From: Paramylibacter ulvae
GTDB lineage: Bacteria; Pseudomonadota; Alphaproteobacteria; Rhodobacterales; Rhodobacteraceae
DNA length: 64,000 nt
NCBI RefSeq assembly: GCF_014652655.1
Contig: NZ_BMZF01000003.1
Location: 1 to 64,000 of the forward strand
Reading direction: 5' to 3'
Shown here: piece by piece, positions 25,464 to 34,724 of the stretch
How positions within the stretch are numbered: the stretch's first letter is position 1
Layout: the number at the start of each line of letters is the position of its first letter
Program-made: the position numbers and the translations under genes
Notes under the pieces: generated by a model
Databases searched by the model: none
What the model was told of the DNA's origin: nothing
Seen by the model: only the letters and a program-made list of their open reading frames with translations

Positions 25464-26164
25464 CGCCATCGTTAAAGAAGCGGTTTTGGAAAGATGTGAC
25501 AATCACGCAAAACGATGCGGGGTTTGGCATTCAGTTGGATCAACACCAGTTACGCACCCCCGAAAAGGCCGCGTTTATTGTGCCAACGCGCGCATTGGCC
25601 GAAATGGTGCGCGATGAATGGGATGCACCAAAGGACAAGGTTGATTTATCGGTGATGCACGCCACGCGCATTACAAATGCGACCATTGATACGATCATGG
25701 TGAACACCGACACTGTTGTTGATGGCATCGCGGAATATGGTGGCACGGATTTGCTGTGTTACCGCGCCGACAGCCCGGCCGAATTGATCGCACGCCAAGC
25801 GGATGTTTGGGACCCAGTGTTGACATGGGCGGCGGCAGAATTAAACGCGCCATTGAACGTCACCACGGGTGTTATGTATGTCGCACAACCTGAACAATCT
25901 GTGGCGCATTTGAAATCGAAGTTGCTGGCGATGACCCCGTTTCAAATCGCGGCGATGCATGATTTGGTGGCGATATCTGGATCGCTGGTTTTGGCGCTGG
26001 CTTTGGTTTCGAATCACCTGACATTTGAGCAGGCATTTGCAGCGTCGCGCGTTGATGAGCACTGGCAAAAAGAGCAGTGGGGCGTGGATGACGACGCAGA
26101 AATCAAAGAAGCGGCGAAAGCAAAAGAGTTTGAATTCGCGTTAAAGTTTTATCGCGCCTCCTAA
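25460..26164 (+). CDS. ATP12-family F1-ATPase assembly chaperone (GTG start)
   Basis: A 234-residue protein of the ATP12 family, known from mitochondria, where it chaperones the F1 alpha subunit, and conserved in alphaproteobacteria. RFWKDVTI near the start, FIVPTRALAEMVRDEWDA, TDLLCYRA, WDPVLTWAAAELNAP and FAASRVDEHWQKEQWG are family blocks. The start is GTG at 25460, overlapping the stop of the preceding gene (GTGA). Last gene of the rarA unit. Confidence 0.93.
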   Translation: MTPSLKKRFWKDVTITQNDAGFGIQLDQHQLRTPEKAAFIVPTRALAEMVRDEWDAPKDKVDLSVMHATRITNATIDTIMVNTDTVVDGIAEYGGTDLLCYRADSPAELIARQADVWDPVLTWAAAELNAPLNVTTGVMYVAQPEQSVAHLKSKLLAMTPFQIAAMHDLVAISGSLVLALALVSNHLTFEQAFAASRVDEHWQKEQWGVDDDAEIKEAAKAKEFEFALKFYRAS

Positions 26165-26482
26165 AATTTAGGCAGCGGTCAAAAAACGAGCAATTTGCGA
26201 TTATTATGTCAGCTTGACTGACTTAATGCGCTGGCGGCATAGCGGGTATGCGCGATCTTCGTTGTCAGCACGAGCAAATTTTCACCATTGGGTAAGTTTT
26301 AGTGACCTAATTTTATGCATAAAATATTGTTACCAATAGACCCATAATCAACTCTTGACCCATACGCCTTATTCGCCCCACAATAACTGCCAGCGCTAAG
26401 GGGGAGTCTCTTGGCCTGTAAATCCAGTCGCAAGATTGGAATATCAGCCCGAATTCTAGGGCTACATCAGGATGAGGTAAAA
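26165..26482 (+). other. Intergenic region with possible aapJ promoter
   Basis: No gene in these 318 bases. The best promoter-like pair is TTGACC (26355-26360) and CACAAT (26379-26384) with an 18-nt spacer, about 100 nt before aapJ. An AT-rich stretch (about 26309-26350) precedes it. No -24/-12 sigma-54 element was found despite the nitrogen-related role of the operon. Confidence 0.35.
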
Positions 26483-27502
26483 ATGAAAAAATCTACATTT
26501 ATCGGCACAGTCGCCGCTGCCACGCTTGCAGCAGGTTTCGCTGCAGCTGGTACATTGGACGAAGTTAAAGCAAAAGGTTTCTTGCAATGTGGTGTTTCCA
26601 CTGGTCTTGCAGGCTTTTCGAATGCTGACGCAAATGGCGAATGGAACGGCTTTGACGTTGCTTTCTGTCGTGCGGTTGCAGCGGCGGTTTTGGGTGATTC
26701 AACAGCGGTTAAATTCACACCGACAACAGGTAAAACACGTTTTACCGCGTTGGCATCTGGTGAAATCGACATTTTGGCACGTAACACAACATGGACATTC
26801 AGCCGTGACGTTGACCTGAAATTCTCTTTCGTTGGTGTAAACTACTATGATGGTCAAGGTTTCATGGTTCCAAAAGCATTGGGCGTAAGCTCTGCGAAAG
26901 ATTTGGACACTGCAACTGTTTGTATCCAAACTGGTACAACAACCGAATTGAACTTGGCTGACTTCTTCCGTTCAAACAACATTTCGTATGAGCCTGTGCC
27001 AATCGAAACAAACGCAGAAGCACAAGCACAATACTTGGCTGGTGCATGTGACGTTTACACAACGGACGCATCTGGTTTGGCTGCGACACGTGCAACATTT
27101 GAAAACCCTGGCGATCACATTGTTCTGCCAGAGATCATTTCAAAAGAGCCTTTGGGCCCACTTGTACGCCACGGCGACGACCAATGGGCGGATATCGCAC
27201 GTTGGACATTGAACGCGTTGATCACAGCAGAAGAGCTGGGCATCACATCAGCGAACATCAAAGATGCTGCGATGTCTGCGGGTGATAACCCAGAAATCAA
27301 CCGTCTGTTGGGTACAGAAGGCAACCTTGGCGAAATGCTTGGTCTGTCAGCTGACTGGGCTGCGAATGCGGTTGCTGCCGGTGGTAACTACGGCGAAATC
27401 TTTGAACGTCACATTGGTGAGAAAACTGCGATCGGTATCGCGCGCGGTTTGAACGCACAGTGGACAAACGGTGGTCTACTATATTCACCACCTTTCCGTT
27501 AA
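26483..27502 (+). CDS. aapJ: General L-amino-acid ABC transporter, periplasmic binding protein
   Basis: A 339-residue solute-binding protein of the AapJ/BztA type with a signal peptide (MKKSTFIGTVAAATLAAGFAAAG, cleavage near residue 22). Signature stretches include VKAKGFLQCGVSTGLAGFSN, FCRAVAAAVLG, TFSRDVDLKFSF and the C-terminal GLNAQWTNGGLLYSPPFR. It captures a broad set of L-amino acids (Glu/Asp/Gln and others in relatives). The ATG at 26483 is chosen over an upstream in-frame start because the signal peptide begins there and GAGG precedes it. First gene of aapJQMP. Confidence 0.96.
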   Translation: MKKSTFIGTVAAATLAAGFAAAGTLDEVKAKGFLQCGVSTGLAGFSNADANGEWNGFDVAFCRAVAAAVLGDSTAVKFTPTTGKTRFTALASGEIDILARNTTWTFSRDVDLKFSFVGVNYYDGQGFMVPKALGVSSAKDLDTATVCIQTGTTTELNLADFFRSNNISYEPVPIETNAEAQAQYLAGACDVYTTDASGLAATRATFENPGDHIVLPEIISKEPLGPLVRHGDDQWADIARWTLNALITAEELGITSANIKDAAMSAGDNPEINRLLGTEGNLGEMLGLSADWAANAVAAGGNYGEIFERHIGEKTAIGIARGLNAQWTNGGLLYSPPFR

Positions 27503-27512
27503 TCGGAATTTG

Positions 27513-27542
27513 AAAGGGCGCGGCAATGACCGCGCCCTTTTG
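27513..27542 (+). terminator. Stem-loop/terminator between aapJ and aapQ
   Basis: Perfect 11-bp arms AAAGGGCGCGG (27513-27523) and CCGCGCCCTTT (27530-27540), loop CAATGA, with a short T-run of four or five. This arrangement typically lets the binding protein be made in excess over the permease by partial termination or 3' protection. Confidence 0.8.
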
Positions 27543-27635
27543 CCAAAACAACAATAATAATAAAATGCAGGAAATTTCAACCAACGCCGCAACCGCGACG
27601 ATGCGAAATTTCTGTACCAAAAACAGGGGGACATT

Positions 27636-28853
27636 ATGTCAGTTATTACGGACCCGCCCCAACAAGGGTTTCGAATAAGCCAGCTTTTGTACGACACACG
27701 ATATCGTTCAATGACAATTCAAATAATTGCATTGATTGGTTTCTTGGTGGCGTTTGGTTGGTTGATAAACAACACATTGGCCAATTTGGCTGCACTTGGT
27801 AAACCGCTTGGCTTTGGGTTTCTGTGGGAACCTGCGGGTTATGACATTAACCAGCGCTTGATCGAATATAATTCACAAATGTCGAACGCCCGTGCGGCGT
27901 TGGTCGGCGTTTTGAATACATTGCTGGTAGCCGTTCTTGGCTGTATTGCCGCGACCATATTGGGCGTGTTGATCGGTGTTTTACGGTTGTCGAAAAACTG
28001 GTTGGTGTCACGGTTGATGACAGTCTACATCGAAGGTTTCCGCAATGTTCCCGTGTTGCTTTGGATTCTTATGGCCATGGCGATTTTCATCGAAATTTTC
28101 CCACAACCACGGGATTTTCGCGGTGAAGATCCTGTTGCAACAATGAAGATATTTGAAACCGTTGCGGTTACAAACCGTGGTGTTTATTTGCCAGGCCCCA
28201 TCATGAATGCGGGTTCCGGTGTTGTGGTTGCCGCGTTCATCGCATCACTTGTTGCGATCTTTTTCTTTGGTAAATGGGCCAAGGCGCGCCAAGAGCAAAC
28301 AGGGCAAATTTTGCCAACGTTTTGGATCAAGCTGGGGATTTTGATTATCCCATCGATGCTAATCTTTTTCATCATGGGCAAACCAATTGGCATGGAAGTT
28401 CCCGCAATCAAAGGCTTTAACTTTGCTGGTGGTATTTACATGCGCAACTCGTTGATCGCGCTATGGCTGGCATTGTCATTATATACTGCGGCGTTTATCG
28501 CCGAAACGGTACGTTCTGGCATTATGGCCGTGTCCAAAGGCCAAACAGAGGCCGCCGCCGCATTGGGGCTACGCCCCGCACGCACCATGAACTTGGTTGT
28601 GTTGCCACAAGCGTTGCGTGTGATTATCCCACCAATGATTTCCCAATATCTGAACCTGACCAAAAACTCGTCATTGGCGATTGCGGTTGGTTACATGGAT
28701 GTAACGGGCACATTGGGCGGTATCACGTTGAACCAAACAGGGCGCGAGATGGAATGTTTGATCATTCTGATGGCGATCTATCTGACGATTTCATTGATTA
28801 TTTCCGGTGTTATGAACTGGTACAATGAACGCGTAAAGTTGCAGGAGCGCTGA
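27636..28853 (+). CDS. aapQ: General L-amino-acid ABC transporter permease AapQ
   Basis: A 405-residue inner-membrane permease of the AapQ/BztB type. An N-terminal helix (about residues 28-50) and a second group of helices carry the HisM-type domain, with the ATPase-contact EAA-like loop TEAAAALGLRPARTMNLVVLPQAL near residue 310-330. The long loop between helices (about 135-230) is usual for this subfamily. GGGGGA precedes the ATG. One base separates it from aapM. Confidence 0.96.
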   Translation: MSVITDPPQQGFRISQLLYDTRYRSMTIQIIALIGFLVAFGWLINNTLANLAALGKPLGFGFLWEPAGYDINQRLIEYNSQMSNARAALVGVLNTLLVAVLGCIAATILGVLIGVLRLSKNWLVSRLMTVYIEGFRNVPVLLWILMAMAIFIEIFPQPRDFRGEDPVATMKIFETVAVTNRGVYLPGPIMNAGSGVVVAAFIASLVAIFFFGKWAKARQEQTGQILPTFWIKLGILIIPSMLIFFIMGKPIGMEVPAIKGFNFAGGIYMRNSLIALWLALSLYTAAFIAETVRSGIMAVSKGQTEAAAALGLRPARTMNLVVLPQALRVIIPPMISQYLNLTKNSSLAIAVGYMDVTGTLGGITLNQTGREMECLIILMAIYLTISLIISGVMNWYNERVKLQER

Positions 28854-28854
28854 T

Positions 28855-30153
28855 ATGTCAAATATTTCTTATGTCCGCACAGAGATGCTGCAAGAAAAGG
28901 CGCCACCTGTTACACAAACGGGGATCGTTAAATGGGTGCGCGAAAACTTGTTTTCATCCGTGAGCAACAGCGTTCTAACGCTACTTGCACTTTGGCTGTT
29001 ATACACATTGTTGAGCCACGTTTTGCCATGGGTGTTTCAATCATCATGGAGCGCAAATAGCCTAACCGAATGTCGTTCTGCCATTGCAGCCGCATATGGC
29101 GAAGGCACGCATGGCGCGTGTTGGGCGGTTATTCGTGAACGGTTCTTCCAGCTAATTTATGGGTTCTATCCACCGGAATTATACTGGCGTCCAAACTTGG
29201 CGTTTATCCTGATGTTGGTCGCCTTGGCGCCTGTGTTGTTTGATAAATTGCCGCGCAAAATGTTGTGGTTTTCGGCAGTCTATCCCTTCCTTTGCTTTTG
29301 GCTGTTGTGGGGTGGTTCAATCTGGCTCCCGCTGAGCATTGTTGCTGGTTTTGTTTTGGGTGGTTTTGCATTCAAACTGATCGGGGCACAATTCGGCAAT
29401 TTGTTCGCCACGATTGGTGCGTTCCTTGTGCCAATTTTGTGGTGGATGTTTGCCGCAAGCCCTGTGGCGAGCGGAATACACAGCGCCATTCCACTTGGGT
29501 TAGAAGCAGTTGAATCTGCCAAATTTGGCGGCTTTTTGCTGTCGATTTTGATCGGGATTACAGGGATCGTGTTATCCTTGCCGATCGGGATTTTGCTGGC
29601 CTTGGGGCGTCAATCTGATCTGTTGATCGTCAAAGCAATCTGTGTGGGGTTCATCGAATTTATTCGTGGTGTACCGTTGATTACACTGTTGTTTGTGGCA
29701 TCGGTTTTGTTGAACTACTTCTTGCCACCTGGCACCAATTTCGATTTGATTTTGCGTGTTGTGATCATGGTCACATTGTTTGCATCCGCCTATATGGCCG
29801 AGGTTATTCGCGGTGGTTTGGCCGCGTTGCCAAAGGGCCAATATGAAGGTGCGGACAGTTTGGGTTTGGATTTCTGGCAATCAACACGCCTGATTATCAT
29901 GCCACAAGCGTTGAAGATTTCGATCCCATCGATCGTTTCAACCTTTATCGGTTTGTTCAAGGATACAACATTGGTGTCGATCATTGGTCTGTTTGATCCA
30001 ATTGGTCTGTCCACCAACATTCGCGCGGATTCAGCGTGGAACGGGATTATTTGGGAACTGTATGGTTTTATCGCCATTGTGTTCTTTATCTTCTGTTTCT
30101 CTATGTCGCGTTATTCGATGTATTTGGAAAACAAATTGAAAACTGGCCACTAA
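28855..30153 (+). CDS. aapM: General L-amino-acid ABC transporter permease AapM
   Basis: A 432-residue permease, partner of AapQ. After an N-terminal helix and a periplasmic segment, paired helices precede the transport domain starting near residue 220 (FLLSILIGITGIVLSLPIGILLALG). The EAA-like loop reads YEGADSLGLDFWQSTRLIIMPQAL. GGAG lies upstream of the ATG. An 11-bp stem-loop follows in the gap to aapP. Confidence 0.96.
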   Translation: MSNISYVRTEMLQEKAPPVTQTGIVKWVRENLFSSVSNSVLTLLALWLLYTLLSHVLPWVFQSSWSANSLTECRSAIAAAYGEGTHGACWAVIRERFFQLIYGFYPPELYWRPNLAFILMLVALAPVLFDKLPRKMLWFSAVYPFLCFWLLWGGSIWLPLSIVAGFVLGGFAFKLIGAQFGNLFATIGAFLVPILWWMFAASPVASGIHSAIPLGLEAVESAKFGGFLLSILIGITGIVLSLPIGILLALGRQSDLLIVKAICVGFIEFIRGVPLITLLFVASVLLNYFLPPGTNFDLILRVVIMVTLFASAYMAEVIRGGLAALPKGQYEGADSLGLDFWQSTRLIIMPQALKISIPSIVSTFIGLFKDTTLVSIIGLFDPIGLSTNIRADSAWNGIIWELYGFIAIVFFIFCFSMSRYSMYLENKLKTGH

Positions 30154-30156
30154 TGA

Positions 30157-30183
30157 TTGCGCCTTGCGAAATGCAGGGCGCAA
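30157..30183 (+). other. Stem-loop between aapM and aapP
   Basis: TTGCGCCTTGC (30157-30167) and GCAGGGCGCAA (30173-30183) pair over 11 bp with one wobble around GAAAT. No T-run. It probably affects RNA processing or stability within the operon. Confidence 0.6.
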
Positions 30184-30249
30184 CACCGAAACAATCGTGA
30201 CCCTTGCAAACAAGCGCGTCACAAATACAACGCTAAAGGGAGACCCTTA

Positions 30250-31017
30250 ATGGCAAACGCAAAGAAAATGGACGTATCCGACGAAGTTGCGATCCAGATT
30301 GAAAAAATGAACAAATGGTACGGTTCGTTCCATGTTCTCAAAGACATCGACCTGACGGTTAATCGCGGCGAACGTATCGTGATCTGTGGCCCGTCTGGTT
30401 CGGGTAAATCCACGTTGATCCGTTGCATCAACGCATTAGAAGAACACCAACAAGGCAAGATCATTGTTGATGGTACGCATCTGTCGTCTGATTTGAAAAA
30501 CATCGACACGATCCGTTCAGAGGTGGGGATGTGTTTCCAACACTTTAACCTGTTCCCGCATCTGTCGATTTTGGAAAACTGTACGTTGGCACCGATCTGG
30601 GTACGCAAAATTCCGAAAAAAGAAGCCGAAGAAACGGCGATGCATTTCTTGGAAAAAGTGAAAATTCCAGAGCAGGCCGATAAATACCCTGGTCAGTTGT
30701 CTGGTGGTCAGCAACAGCGTGTGGCGATTGCGCGTTCTTTGTGCATGCAGCCGCGCATCATGTTGTTTGATGAACCAACATCCGCACTTGATCCTGAAAT
30801 GATCAAAGAGGTTTTGGATACTATGATCGAGCTGGCCGAAGAAGGCATGACAATGTTGTGTGTGACACACGAAATGGGTTTCGCTCGCCAAGTTGCCAAC
30901 CGCGTTATTTTCATGGATGCGGGTCAGATCGTTGAACAAAACGAGCCAGAAGAATTCTTTAACAACCCACAATCCGAACGGACACAATTGTTCCTAAGCC
31001 AGATTTTGGGCCACTAA
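30250..31017 (+). CDS. aapP: General L-amino-acid ABC transporter ATPase AapP
   Basis: A 255-residue ATPase of the polar amino-acid class (GlnQ/HisP-like). Walker [10 protein letters not shown] near residues 48-56, the Q-loop [10 protein letters not shown], the signature [15 protein letters not shown] and Walker [14 protein letters not shown], followed by the H-loop VTHEMGF, are all intact. The ATG at 30250 is behind AAAGGGAGA. It energises AapQM with AapJ. Confidence 0.97.
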   Translation: MANAKKMDVSDEVAIQIEKMNKWYGSFHVLKDIDLTVNRGERIVICGPSGSGKSTLIRCINALEEHQQGKIIVDGTHLSSDLKNIDTIRSEVGMCFQHFNLFPHLSILENCTLAPIWVRKIPKKEAEETAMHFLEKVKIPEQADKYPGQLSGGQQQRVAIARSLCMQPRIMLFDEPTSALDPEMIKEVLDTMIELAEEGMTMLCVTHEMGFARQVANRVIFMDAGQIVEQNEPEEFFNNPQSERTQLFLSQILGH

Positions 31018-31039
31018 GAATTTAACGAATTTATGATCA

Positions 31040-31070
31040 GGGCGATGGTGGAAACACCGTCGCCCTTTTT
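31040..31070. terminator. Intrinsic terminator after aapP (convergent with the next gene)
   Basis: GGGCGATGGTG (31040-31050) and CACCGTCGCCC (31055-31065), one wobble, GAAA tetraloop, then TTTTT. Strong, serving aapP; it overlaps the end of the leftward transcript. Confidence 0.92.
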
Positions 31071-31572
31071 ATTTTCGCAAATCGCGCGGGGTGACAAAAT
31101 CAACCGCTGTGCCCCGACCAAACCCAATGGATTGCCAATCGGGTGTATCAAAATCAATTACGGTGATCGCCGCCGTTGGGTAATACATAAATTTAGGATG
31201 GTTGGGTGCAAGCTTTACCAAACGCGCGGCAAAATCGGAAATGCCAGGGTTATGGGCGAGCATCATTACTGTATCTGTCGTACCCTTTTGCAATTGCCCC
31301 ATCAGACGTTCTGCCGTTGCGTGATACAGCGATTTTTCATATCGCACGGGCGGATCAAACTGCGCCGCGATACCAACGGATTCCCATGTTTCCATGCAGC
31401 GCGTTGCGGTGGAACAAATCACCTCGGACGGGGTGTAACCCTTATCCACAAGCCACGCCGCCATCATGGGGCAATCATCGCGCCCGCGTTGGTTCAACGT
31501 GCGATCATGATCCGTCAGGCGCAGATTATCCCAGCTTGATTTCGCGTGGCGCATTAATATTAGTCGCTTCAT
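31069..31572 (-). CDS. SixA-like histidine phosphatase
   Basis: A 167-residue member of the histidine phosphatase superfamily, SixA-like group (COG2062). The catalytic motif LMRHAKSSW (residues 6-14) and the second His in MLAHNPGISDFA are present with Arg of TATRCMETWE. E. coli SixA dephosphorylates phosphohistidine in signalling proteins; the substrate here is unknown. It overlaps the upstream 4Fe-4S gene by four bases, implying co-expression. Confidence 0.88.
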   Translation of the reverse strand: MKRLILMRHAKSSWDNLRLTDHDRTLNQRGRDDCPMMAAWLVDKGYTPSEVICSTATRCMETWESVGIAAQFDPPVRYEKSLYHATAERLMGQLQKGTTDTVMMLAHNPGISDFAARLVKLAPNHPKFMYYPTAAITVIDFDTPDWQSIGFGRGTAVDFVTPRDLRK

Positions 31573-32204
31573 TCATTCCCCCTAAACACCCGCATATAAT
31601 GCGCAGATTGCGCGGCGTCGCGTTTTGCGCCTGCGCTGATCGGGCAGGCACGGCGCACCGCACAGCCCTTGGTCATGCAATCGCTTTTGGGGTTGGAACG
31701 CAAGTATTCTTTGCATTTCGGCACGTCATATCCCGCGGGTGTCAGCGCATTTACTGGGCAAGCGGTGGCGCAGGGTTTGGGGATGCATGTTTCACATGGT
31801 GATTGGTGCGTTGTTGGTGGCAGATCAATGCGTTCGTCAAATGCGAGTGCACCGCGATAGGATATCATTAATCCAAATTGATCGTGGACTAACATCCCAA
31901 CATGGCTGTTCCATGCGCGACCCGATTGTTTCGCGTAATCCAAAAACGGTGCATAGGGTGGCCCAACAAATGGCAGAATGGCGCGCGCATTGAATTTTGT
32001 AGCGAGTGTTTCAAATACCCGCGCTGACCAATGATCAACAGGATCGGCGGCGTGGTATTCGGGGGCATTTTTTAGAACTTGCCAAAAATCAGGTGCAGGT
32101 GCGAACAGGACCAGCGTGCCAATATCGGGATCATCAGGATGAAACGCGCCGACCAGCGCCAGCCCCATATCATTTGACGCGCCTTCAATACGTGCCAAAT
32201 TCAT
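31569..32204 (-). CDS. 4Fe-4S ferredoxin-like protein, related to the QueG C-terminal region
   Basis: A 211-residue protein ending in two cysteine clusters, CETCIPKPCATACPV and CMTKGCAVRRACP, enough for one or two [4Fe-4S] centres. The segment before (AFDERIDLPPT) recalls epoxyqueuosine reductase, but the protein is much shorter than QueG and lacks its cobalamin-binding N-terminal domain, so it is probably not a queuosine enzyme. Function unknown. It overlaps genes on both sides by four bases. Confidence 0.78.
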   Translation of the reverse strand: MNLARIEGASNDMGLALVGAFHPDDPDIGTLVLFAPAPDFWQVLKNAPEYHAADPVDHWSARVFETLATKFNARAILPFVGPPYAPFLDYAKQSGRAWNSHVGMLVHDQFGLMISYRGALAFDERIDLPPTTHQSPCETCIPKPCATACPVNALTPAGYDVPKCKEYLRSNPKSDCMTKGCAVRRACPISAGAKRDAAQSAHYMRVFRGNE

Positions 32205-32980
32205 TTGCGAAAGGGCAAAAGTAATGACCAGCCAAGCTTTGCCGGGCGATCATCCTGCCATTGTAGCCCGATCAACATATCATCATGCCCTGCTTTTGGT
32301 TGCGCGATATAGGTGCGAAACATCTGATCCCAAATGGATAGGGAAAAGCCATAGTTGCTGTCGTGTTCATCGCAGTGCACCGAATGATGCACACGGTGCA
32401 TATCGGGGGTGACGATGATACGGCGCAAAATGGCATCCATGCGCGGTGACAGGCGGATATTGGCATGATTAAACATTGCCATACCGTTTAACATCACCTC
32501 GAATATTACCACGGCAATGGCCGCGACCCCCAACAGATAAACCATGCCAATTTTTAAAACCATCGACAGGGCGATTTCGATAGGGTGAAACCGAATGGCG
32601 GTGGTGACATCGACATCGCGATCTGCGTGATGCACGCGGTGCAATTGCCATAACAGGGGTATTTTGTGGCTGACTAAATGTTGCGCCCAAATGATGAAAT
32701 CCAAGATCAGAACCGCAAGTGTAATTTCCAACCACGCGGGCAGGGACAGCCAATTGAACAACCCCCAACCGGCAGCATGTGCATCCACCGCCGCGCCAAC
32801 GGCGAGCAATGGTACAACAACCGCCATCAATTTAAGTGTCAGCGTATTGGCGATGGTGATGCCAAAATTGGTGAACCAACGGCGTTGGCGTGATTGTGTA
32901 CGCGATTTTCGCGGCAGCGCGAATTCCGCGCCGATCAACAGCGCAAGCAGCCCCAAAAATATAAATAGTCTGATTTCCAT
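32201..32980 (-). CDS. Sterol desaturase / fatty acid hydroxylase superfamily protein
   Basis: A 259-residue integral membrane di-iron protein. Histidine clusters are in place: HLVSH, HRVHHADRDVD followed by RFHP, and MHRVHHSVHCDEHDSNYG. Hydrophobic helices cover residues 1-20, 40-65, 80-105 and 140-170. Bacterial relatives hydroxylate lipids or carotenoids; the substrate is not predictable. Nine bases separate it from argB upstream, so it is likely co-transcribed. Confidence 0.9.
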   Translation of the reverse strand: MEIRLFIFLGLLALLIGAEFALPRKSRTQSRQRRWFTNFGITIANTLTLKLMAVVVPLLAVGAAVDAHAAGWGLFNWLSLPAWLEITLAVLILDFIIWAQHLVSHKIPLLWQLHRVHHADRDVDVTTAIRFHPIEIALSMVLKIGMVYLLGVAAIAVVIFEVMLNGMAMFNHANIRLSPRMDAILRRIIVTPDMHRVHHSVHCDEHDSNYGFSLSIWDQMFRTYIAQPKAGHDDMLIGLQWQDDRPAKLGWSLLLPFRK

Positions 32981-32989
32981 TTCCCGCCC

Positions 32990-33853
32990 CTATGCGCGGA
33001 TCATCGAACCCGCACCGTAATCTGTGAACAATTCCAACAAACATGCATTGGCCATGCGCCCATCCATAATCACAACTGCGCGAACGCCATCATTAATGGC
33101 ATCCAGTGCGGTTTGGGTTTTTGGGATCATGCCACCAGAGATCACGCCCTTGTCCGTTAGGTCGCTAACCTGTTCCGCGCTCAGGTTCGTGAGAACATCA
33201 CCATCTGCGTCTTTCACACCCGATACGTCGGTCAATAACAGCAAGCGGTTTGCCTTAAGCCCACCAGCGATTGCGCCCGCCGCCGTATCGCCATTGACGT
33301 TGAATGTCTCGCCATTCTTACCCGTGCCAAGGGGTGCGATCACGGGGATAAAGCCCGATTCAATCAGGGAAAACACGACCTTTGCGTTTACCGCAACAGG
33401 ATCACCCACCATGCCCAGATCGCCCGCCGCTTGTTCGCAAACCAACAGGTTGGCATCCTTGCCCGACAGGCCAACCGCCCGCCCGCCTTGGCCGTTGATG
33501 GCGGATACGATGGATTTGTTGACTTTACCCGACAAAACCATTTCGACAACATCGACGGTTTCGGGGGTGCTGATCCGTTTGCCGTTTACAAATTCTGTTG
33601 GGATTTCCAACTTTTCCAACATCGCGTTTATCATTGGACCACCGCCATGCACGATCACTGGCTTGATATTACATTGGCGCAGCATGACCATGTCGCGGGC
33701 AAATGATTTCATTGCCTCTGGGCTGCTCATGGCGTGACCACCCAGTTTGATCACAATAATCGCACCGTCGTGACGCTGGATATTTGGCAATGCCTCGCTT
33801 AACAAACGGGCGGTTGCGATGCTGTCACGTTTCATGGCTTTGGACTTCTCCAT
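32990..33853 (-). CDS. argB: Acetylglutamate kinase
   Basis: A 287-residue kinase phosphorylating N-acetylglutamate, second step of arginine synthesis. The phosphate-binding VIKLGGHAM (about 33-41), [12 protein letters not shown] and the C-terminal [14 protein letters not shown] and [14 protein letters not shown] blocks are typical. A longer N-terminus (about 25 residues before VIKLGG) is usual for arginine-inhibited hexameric enzymes. The ATG at 33853 follows AAGGAT; a second in-frame ATG lies six codons later. Confidence 0.96.
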   Translation of the reverse strand: MEKSKAMKRDSIATARLLSEALPNIQRHDGAIIVIKLGGHAMSSPEAMKSFARDMVMLRQCNIKPVIVHGGGPMINAMLEKLEIPTEFVNGKRISTPETVDVVEMVLSGKVNKSIVSAINGQGGRAVGLSGKDANLLVCEQAAGDLGMVGDPVAVNAKVVFSLIESGFIPVIAPLGTGKNGETFNVNGDTAAGAIAGGLKANRLLLLTDVSGVKDADGDVLTNLSAEQVSDLTDKGVISGGMIPKTQTALDAINDGVRAVVIMDGRMANACLLELFTDYGAGSMIRA

Positions 33854-33980
33854 CTTGGGATCCTTATCTTGATTTTAGACTGCATAACGTATTTTCATAC
33901 CCTGCGCCAAGGGGCTTGCATATCTGATGAAACCTGCGCCTATACTACGGTTAAATACCTGAGTCGAAAAGTTGGGAATT

Positions 33981-34721
33981 ATGGCGGATACGGAACAAAA
34001 AACGATGTTGCTGACAGGGGCGAGCCGCGGGATTGGCCATGCCACTGTGAAACGGTTTGCCGCCGAAGGTTGGCGCGTGATCAGTTGTTCACGCCATGCA
34101 TTTTCCGATAAATGCCCGTGGCCGGGGGGCGAGGAAAACCATTTGCAGGTTGACCTGTCCGATCCAAATTCGACAATTGATGCAATCGCGCGGGTGAAAA
34201 AACGCCTGAATGGGGGTAAGCTGCACGCGTTGGTGAATAACGCTGGCGTTTCGCCCAAAGGCGAAGATGGCGCAAGGCTCAGCACGCTTGATACCGATTT
34301 GCGCACTTGGGGACAGGTGTTTCATGTGAACTTTTTCGCATCCGTGGTGTTGGCGCGTGGATTGCGCGATGAATTGGCCGCCGCACAAGGTTCGGTGGTG
34401 AATGTTACATCAATTGCGGGGGTGCGTGTGCATCCGTTCGCAGGTGCAGCTTATGCCACATCAAAGGCCGCATTGGCGGCGTTGACACGTGAAATGGCAC
34501 ATGATTTTGGCCCGCTGGGGGTGCGTGTGAATGCGATTGCACCGGGTGAGGTGGAAACAAGCATCCTGTCACCTGGCACGGATAAGATCGTGGAGAAATT
34601 ACCGCTTCGCCGATTAGGGCAAACCCACGAAGTGGCCGATGTGATTTATTATCTGTGTTCAGATCAAAGCAGTTACGTATCAGGCACCGAAATCGAGGTG
34701 AACGGCGGTCAACACGTGTAA
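33981..34721 (+). CDS. Short-chain dehydrogenase/reductase (SDR)
   Basis: A 246-residue classical SDR: the nucleotide-binding TGASRGIGHATV (about 12-23), NNAG (about 88-91), catalytic Ser in NVTSIAGV, YxxxK in YATSKAALAAL, and the C-terminal GTEIEVNGGQHV. Closest in type to FabG-like 3-oxoacyl reductases, but substrate cannot be assigned. It is the only plus-strand gene between argB and engB; a TTG nine bases upstream is an alternative start. Confidence 0.9.
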   Translation: MADTEQKTMLLTGASRGIGHATVKRFAAEGWRVISCSRHAFSDKCPWPGGEENHLQVDLSDPNSTIDAIARVKKRLNGGKLHALVNNAGVSPKGEDGARLSTLDTDLRTWGQVFHVNFFASVVLARGLRDELAAAQGSVVNVTSIAGVRVHPFAGAAYATSKAALAALTREMAHDFGPLGVRVNAIAPGEVETSILSPGTDKIVEKLPLRRLGQTHEVADVIYYLCSDQSSYVSGTEIEVNGGQHV

Positions 34722-34724
34722 GGA

